Source: Candidatus Pacearchaeota archaeon (GTDB lineage: Archaea; Nanobdellota; Nanobdellia; Pacearchaeales; GW2011-AR1). From it: a stretch of DNA of 9,549 bases. The stretch spans positions 1 to 9,549 of the forward strand of contig JAPLXX010000051.1 in assembly GCA_026395855.1 (NCBI GenBank), written 5' to 3'. How positions within the stretch are numbered: position 1 is the first letter of the stretch; each line of letters opens with the position of its first letter. A model generated the notes under the pieces. It did not search any database, was not told the DNA's origin, and was given only the letters and a program-made list of their open reading frames with translations. Position numbers and translations under genes: made by a program. Below are positions 6,049 through 9,549 of the stretch, one piece after another.

Positions 6049-8430
6049 TTAGAATATATCAGGAGTTTCTTCGCTATTTTTGGGGTTTGATTCTTCTTTG
6101 ACTCCGGGGATTTTTGGAAGTTCGTCATCTTCATCTGAACCGCTGATATTTTTGTTTTTTTCAAGCTCTGCAATATATTCTGCAATATCTGCAGCAGCAT
6201 CTGCATTTACACTTATGCTATCTATCTCATTTTCAACAAGAAATTTGACCATTTCTTTTTTGCTTCCTGCCTGGCCACAGATGCTTGTTTCAACACCTGC
6301 TCTTTTGCAGGTTCTCAGAACAAATTTCAACTGGTACAGAACAGCAGGATTCATTTCATCATACAGTTCCTGAACCTGCTCATTTCCCCGATCTATTGCA
6401 AGAATATACTGAGTCAGGTCATTTGTTCCGAACGATATAAAATCTATTCCTTCTTCGCAGATTTCCCTTATCATCTGAACAGCTGCAGGAGTTTCTATCA
6501 TAACTCCTATTTTTGCCTTTGCGAAATTAATTTCTTTAATATATTCTTTGACTTTTTTTATTTCATCAACAGAAATAATCTGGGGGCAAAGCACGCCTAT
6601 TTCTTTTCCTTTTTCAGCAACTCTTTTCATTGCATTTAACTCTGCCTTTAAAATTTCAGGATGCTTTAATGAGAAGCGGATTCCGTGCATTCCAAGCATA
6701 GGGTTTGCTTCTGCCTGTTTTGGCGCGCCGTCAAGATTCCCAAATTCGTCGCTTCTTATATCAGAGGTTCTTACCCAGATTTTATCAAAGTAATCTGATA
6801 TTTTTTTAATGCCTTTGAAAATTATTTCCTCATAATCTTTGATTTTTCCTTTTTCCAGGAAATAATTCGGATGTTTTCCTGATTCTGCAATTATTCCTTC
6901 TATTCTTGCAAGCCCCACTTCTTTAATTCCTGTTTTTGACGCGCGCTCTGCAGAGCTCGGGAGGTCAACCATTACTTTTATTCTTGTTTTTGTTTTGTTT
7001 TTTACAGGAAGAATTTCTTTCTGAACACCTTCTGAAACTTTTCCCCTGTAAATTTTTCCTGTAAATCCATCGACAGTTATTATTTCCCCCTCTTTTAGTT
7101 TTGTTGTTGCTGTCTGGGTTCCTACAACAGCAGGAATTCCCATTTCCCTTGAAACAATAGCTGCGTGAGCTGTCAAGCCGCCCTCATCTGTGACTATCGC
7201 AGCTGATTTCTGCATTGTCACAACCATATCTGGATTTGTCATCTCTGTAACAAGAATATCTCCTGGATTAACTTTTGAAAGATCTTCCATTCTGTGCACT
7301 ATTTTAACTGTTCCGACGCCGATGCCCGGAGAAGCTGCCAGGCCTTTAAGAATAAATTCTCCTTTTATTTCTTTCATATCTTTAGAGGCAAATCTTTTTT
7401 CCAAAGTTGTTATAGGCCTTGTCTGGACAATATAAATCTCATTGTTTTCTACTGCAAATTCTATATCCTGTGGTTTTTTGTAATGTGCTTCAAGTTTAAG
7501 CGCTGTGTCTGTCAGCTTTGTTATTTCTGAGTCTTTTAAGACCTGCCTTTTAGATATTTCTTCCTTGAGCTTTACTATCTCCTGCTTTCCTGCTGCATTT
7601 CTTGTTATTGCTATTTTTTTGTCAGCTATTTCTTTTTCAAGCAGCTCTAATTTTCTTGAGATAAGATATCTGTCAGGGGTTATTCTCCCAGAGACAATGC
7701 CTTCTCCAAGCCCAAAAACAGCCTCTATAACAACATCTTCCCTGTTTTGCGAAGGGTCTTTGGAAAAGATGACACCTGATTTGTCAGCGTCAACCATTTT
7801 TTGTATTACAACAGCAAGGCTTGCTTCTTCATGCTTGAATCCTTTTTTGTTTCTGTAATATGTTGCCCGTGGAGTGAATAGGGATGAAAAGCATTTTCTT
7901 ACAGAATCAAACAGCTCTTCTTTTCCCTTGACATTGACAAAAGTTTCCTGCTGCCCTGCAAAGCTTGCTTCTGCCAAATCCTCTGTTGTCGCACTGCTTC
8001 TTACAGCTACAAAAATATCCTTAAAAGAGCTTTTTAAAAGATAATTTGCCTGCTCTGTTTCTATTTCTTTTCCTTCTGTGCCGAGAACATTATATGCTTC
8101 AAAAATTTCTTCTTCCATCTCTGCCGGAAATTTAGAAGATTCTATAAGCCGGCGGATTTGCTTTGTTATTTCATCAAGTTGGGCAGTGTCTTCATAATTT
8201 ATCTTTTCAAGAAGAGCTTTTATTTTTTCATTCAAGCCTGCTTTTTTTATGAAAAAATCATATGCCTGTGCTGTAATCACAAAACCAGGGGGCACGGGAA
8301 CTCCAATATTATAAATTTCAGCAAGATTTGCGCCTTTTCCTCCTGCTACTTTTCCAGAGCTTTTGTTCAGTTCAGAAAACCACTTCACAAAATCTGATTT
8401 TTTTTCAGTATCCCCTTTTTTTACATGCAT
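6049..8430 (-). CDS. ppsA: Phosphoenolpyruvate synthase (pyruvate, water dikinase)
   Basis: The enzyme catalyses ATP + pyruvate + water to AMP + phosphoenolpyruvate + phosphate; it is cytosolic and can serve gluconeogenesis, or run in reverse in some archaeal glycolysis. All three domains are present. The N-terminal ATP-binding domain has VAGGKGANLAE (28-38), VRSSATTEDLAEASFAGQQE (143-162) and IEFAVENNEIYIVQTRPIT (323-341). The swivelling domain has TDEGGLTAHAAIVSREMGIP (414-432) with phosphohistidine H422. The C-terminal PEP/pyruvate TIM barrel has LARIEG (507-512), IRSDEFGNLDGA, MIETPAA (644-650), FGTNDLTQY (667-675) and SICGQAGS with catalytic C718. At 793 residues it has normal family length. 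A short acidic tail (~760-793) extends past the barrel. The start is set by a TATA box 20 nt upstream; an inverted repeat over that promoter suggests control. Confidence 0.97.
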   Translation of the reverse strand: MHVKKGDTEKKSDFVKWFSELNKSSGKVAGGKGANLAEIYNIGVPVPPGFVITAQAYDFFIKKAGLNEKIKALLEKINYEDTAQLDEITKQIRRLIESSKFPAEMEEEIFEAYNVLGTEGKEIETEQANYLLKSSFKDIFVAVRSSATTEDLAEASFAGQQETFVNVKGKEELFDSVRKCFSSLFTPRATYYRNKKGFKHEEASLAVVIQKMVDADKSGVIFSKDPSQNREDVVIEAVFGLGEGIVSGRITPDRYLISRKLELLEKEIADKKIAITRNAAGKQEIVKLKEEISKRQVLKDSEITKLTDTALKLEAHYKKPQDIEFAVENNEIYIVQTRPITTLEKRFASKDMKEIKGEFILKGLAASPGIGVGTVKIVHRMEDLSKVNPGDILVTEMTNPDMVVTMQKSAAIVTDEGGLTAHAAIVSREMGIPAVVGTQTATTKLKEGEIITVDGFTGKIYRGKVSEGVQKEILPVKNKTKTRIKVMVDLPSSAERASKTGIKEVGLARIEGIIAESGKHPNYFLEKGKIKDYEEIIFKGIKKISDYFDKIWVRTSDIRSDEFGNLDGAPKQAEANPMLGMHGIRFSLKHPEILKAELNAMKRVAEKGKEIGVLCPQIISVDEIKKVKEYIKEINFAKAKIGVMIETPAAVQMIREICEEGIDFISFGTNDLTQYILAIDRGNEQVQELYDEMNPAVLYQLKFVLRTCKRAGVETSICGQAGSKKEMVKFLVENEIDSISVNADAAADIAEYIAELEKNKNISGSDEDDELPKIPGVKEESNPKNSEETPDIF

Positions 8431-8449
8431 ATCTGGTAAAAACAGAGTA

Positions 8450-8459
8450 TATTAATAAA
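8450..8459 (-). promoter_or_regulatory. TATA box of ppsA
   Basis: The minus strand reads TTTATTAATA, ending 20 nt before ATG 8430. The A-rich BRE-like AAAACC lies directly upstream. Both overlap the inverted repeat at 8454-8489. A leaderless mRNA is predicted. Confidence 0.75.
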
Positions 8460-8489
8460 GGTTTTTATTTCATCTGAAAAACCTTTATT
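8454..8489. promoter_or_regulatory. Perfect 13-bp inverted repeat over the ppsA promoter (candidate operator)
   Basis: AATAAAGGTTTTT (8454-8466) and AAAAACCTTTATT (8477-8489) are exact reverse complements separated by 10 nt (ATTTCATCTG). The promoter-proximal arm covers the ppsA BRE-like bases and part of its TATA box; the distal arm lies about 47-59 bp before the start codon. If the mRNA is leaderless, the repeat is outside the transcript, which favours a DNA-binding site over an RNA hairpin. A dimeric repressor here would block TBP/TFB. The regulator is unknown. Confidence 0.55.
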
Positions 8490-8639
8490 TGCTCAGGTAA
8501 CTTCAGAACATTTGTTATATAAGAATATCTTTTATTATAAAAATAAGATGAATGTCAAGACTATTTTACTTAAATATTTCATGCAACTAATTTTGTATTA
8601 ATGAAATAATCTTAACAATAAATTTCTCTTCACTTAAAA

Positions 8640-8649
8640 TTTATAAACA
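8640..8649 (+). promoter_or_regulatory. TATA box for the multi-pass membrane protein gene
   Basis: TTTATAAACA, preceded by A-rich CTTAAAA, ends 20 nt before ATG 8669, again at leaderless spacing. It lies in the 238-bp divergent gap shared with ppsA, in which I saw no further gene. Confidence 0.75.
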
Positions 8650-8668
8650 CTCCTGGCTTATTTTAAAA

Positions 8669-9472
8669 ATGGGTTTTATAAGGAGAAGTGGAGTAGTGTT
8701 TTTTAGTTTTCTTCTCTTTTTCTCGTTTTTAGCTTCAAATTCTCTTTTAATTCTTGGTTCTTCCCTCAAATATGACAATGTTAAGGATGGAATTTATCCT
8801 ATTGTAAAAGAGCTTTCAGGGACAGGAGAAGGAAATTTTATTCCAAAAGAAGTTGTTGGGGGGTTTAATCTGACAAAGGCTGCAGAAGATGCCCGGGAGG
8901 TTTTGAAAGAGCACTGCACAAATGCCACAAGTTATGTCTTTAGTTACAAAGAATATACAATTAATATTCCATGTGAATATGCCAATTCCACAAATCCTGA
9001 AGAAATAATTAACAAGACTTTTGACGATGTTATTTACAACATTTATTACAAAGATTACGGCTGCGATTTTTGGGATTGTTTTTCAAAAACAGAGCAGCGT
9101 TTCTTTCTTGTTTCTGAAAAAGCGCATGATTACTGGATGGGCAAATTTTATCTGGCTCTCCTAATTTCTGTTCTTCTGGTACTCTTGGTCTTCTTGTTTG
9201 TTGCAGAAAAGAGAAACGGATTGATAATCACAGGCGCCTTATTGATATTGTCTGTTCTTCCACTTTTGAAATTAGATGATTTGATTTTTGCTGTGGCAAG
9301 AAAGTTCTCTTTCTTAGTTAGCCTATTTTTAAGCAGCACCAATACTGTTTTCTGGTTTTCTTTTATATTGGGAATTATTCTGATTGTGGCAGGGATAGGT
9401 TTGAAAATATGGGGCTTTGGAAAGACAAAACAAAAAGTTTCCAAGAAAGAGGAAAAATCAAAGGGAAAATAG
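8669..9472 (+). CDS. Multi-pass membrane protein with Cys-containing extracellular domain (267 aa)
   Basis: An N-terminal hydrophobic helix (~8-30) follows the basic start MGFIRR and may be an anchor or a signal. Residues ~33-155 form a polar, probably extracellular domain with four Cys (83, 102, 132, 137; the last two in CDFWDC) and four sequons (N67-L-T, N85-A-T, N106-S-T, N115-K-T). The block FFLVSEKAHDYWMGKFYLALL leads into membrane helices at ~158-178, ~185-201 and ~226-248, with a weaker one near 204-222. The C-terminus is Lys-rich (GKTKQKVSKKEEKSKGK) and probably cytosolic. From memory the 'C.FWDC....FFL.S.KA.DYW..KFY' block is shared with DPANN membrane proteins of unknown function. 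No transporter signature or catalytic motif was seen. Its TATA box fixes the start. Confidence 0.86.
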   Translation: MGFIRRSGVVFFSFLLFFSFLASNSLLILGSSLKYDNVKDGIYPIVKELSGTGEGNFIPKEVVGGFNLTKAAEDAREVLKEHCTNATSYVFSYKEYTINIPCEYANSTNPEEIINKTFDDVIYNIYYKDYGCDFWDCFSKTEQRFFLVSEKAHDYWMGKFYLALLISVLLVLLVFLFVAEKRNGLIITGALLILSVLPLLKLDDLIFAVARKFSFLVSLFLSSTNTVFWFSFILGIILIVAGIGLKIWGFGKTKQKVSKKEEKSKGK

Positions 9473-9504
9473 AATAAAAAAGAGGAGAATTTTAATAAGA
9501 GAAT

Positions 9505-9514
9505 ACTTTAAATG
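9505..9514 (+). promoter_or_regulatory. Possible TATA box for a gene starting at 9532
   Basis: TACTTTAAATG contains TTTAAAT at 9507-9513. Aligned with the other boxes it ends about 18 nt before ATG 9532, two bases short of the usual spacing. This is weaker evidence than for the other promoters. Confidence 0.35.
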
Positions 9515-9531
9515 TGATAATCAACTAAAAA

Positions 9532-9549
9532 ATGTTTACTGAACAATTA
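9532..9549 (+). CDS. Possible 5' end of a further gene (partial)
   Basis: ATG 9532 opens a frame (MFTEQL) that is still open at the window end. Support comes only from the TATA-like sequence about 18-20 nt upstream and from the 59-bp gap after the preceding gene's stop. Six codons are too few to identify it. Confidence 0.35.

Noticed and set aside
8548..8601. 17-codon ORF in the ppsA divergent gap (MNVKTILLKYFMQ...)
   Set aside because: It is too short, has no promoter at the expected spacing, and its composition matches AT-rich intergenic DNA.

Overview
The window reads as a piece of chromosome from an AT-rich archaeon, most likely a DPANN lineage such as Pacearchaeota, Woesearchaeota or a relative. 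This placement is an inference. It rests on archaeal TATA boxes at a fixed distance from start codons, an archaeal class III (type IV) prepilin signal, an archaeal-type phosphoenolpyruvate synthase, and several small membrane or surface families that I associate from memory with DPANN genomes. No rRNA, tRNA, CRISPR array, transposase or phage integrase was seen.

Layout. Positions 1-3847 (+) hold four cell-surface genes in a row: the 3' end of a protein with a beta-rich, jelly-roll-like C-terminal domain; a 90-aa single-pass membrane protein; a type IV pilin-like protein with a long Cys-rich extension; and a 501-aa single-pass surface protein with a Thr/Glu/Pro linker. Positions 3907-4593 (+) encode a soluble conserved protein of unknown function. 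The minus strand then carries, in transcription order, ppsA (8430 to 6049), a coiled-coil protein (6006 to 5416) and a protein whose C-terminus resembles only the N-terminal domain of FlaI/GspE-type secretion ATPases (5376 to 4624). Divergent from ppsA, 8669-9472 (+) encodes a multi-pass membrane protein. A further gene may begin at 9532.

Regulation. Six genes have a TATA box whose last base lies exactly 20 nt before the A of the start codon, so their mRNAs are probably leaderless and the starts are well fixed. Most surface genes therefore look individually transcribed. The 4624-5376 gene has no such box and is probably co-transcribed with its upstream coiled-coil neighbour. A perfect 13-bp inverted repeat overlaps the ppsA promoter and is a candidate operator.

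How the genes may fit together. The theme is the cell surface: a pilin, anchored extracellular proteins with recurring TG[YH][AV][IV] motifs just after the membrane segment, and a cytoplasmic pair (coiled coil plus ATPase-NTD-like protein) that could belong to a type IV filament or secretion apparatus. ppsA is the only classical metabolic enzyme. The link between the cytoplasmic pair and the pilin is a hypothesis.
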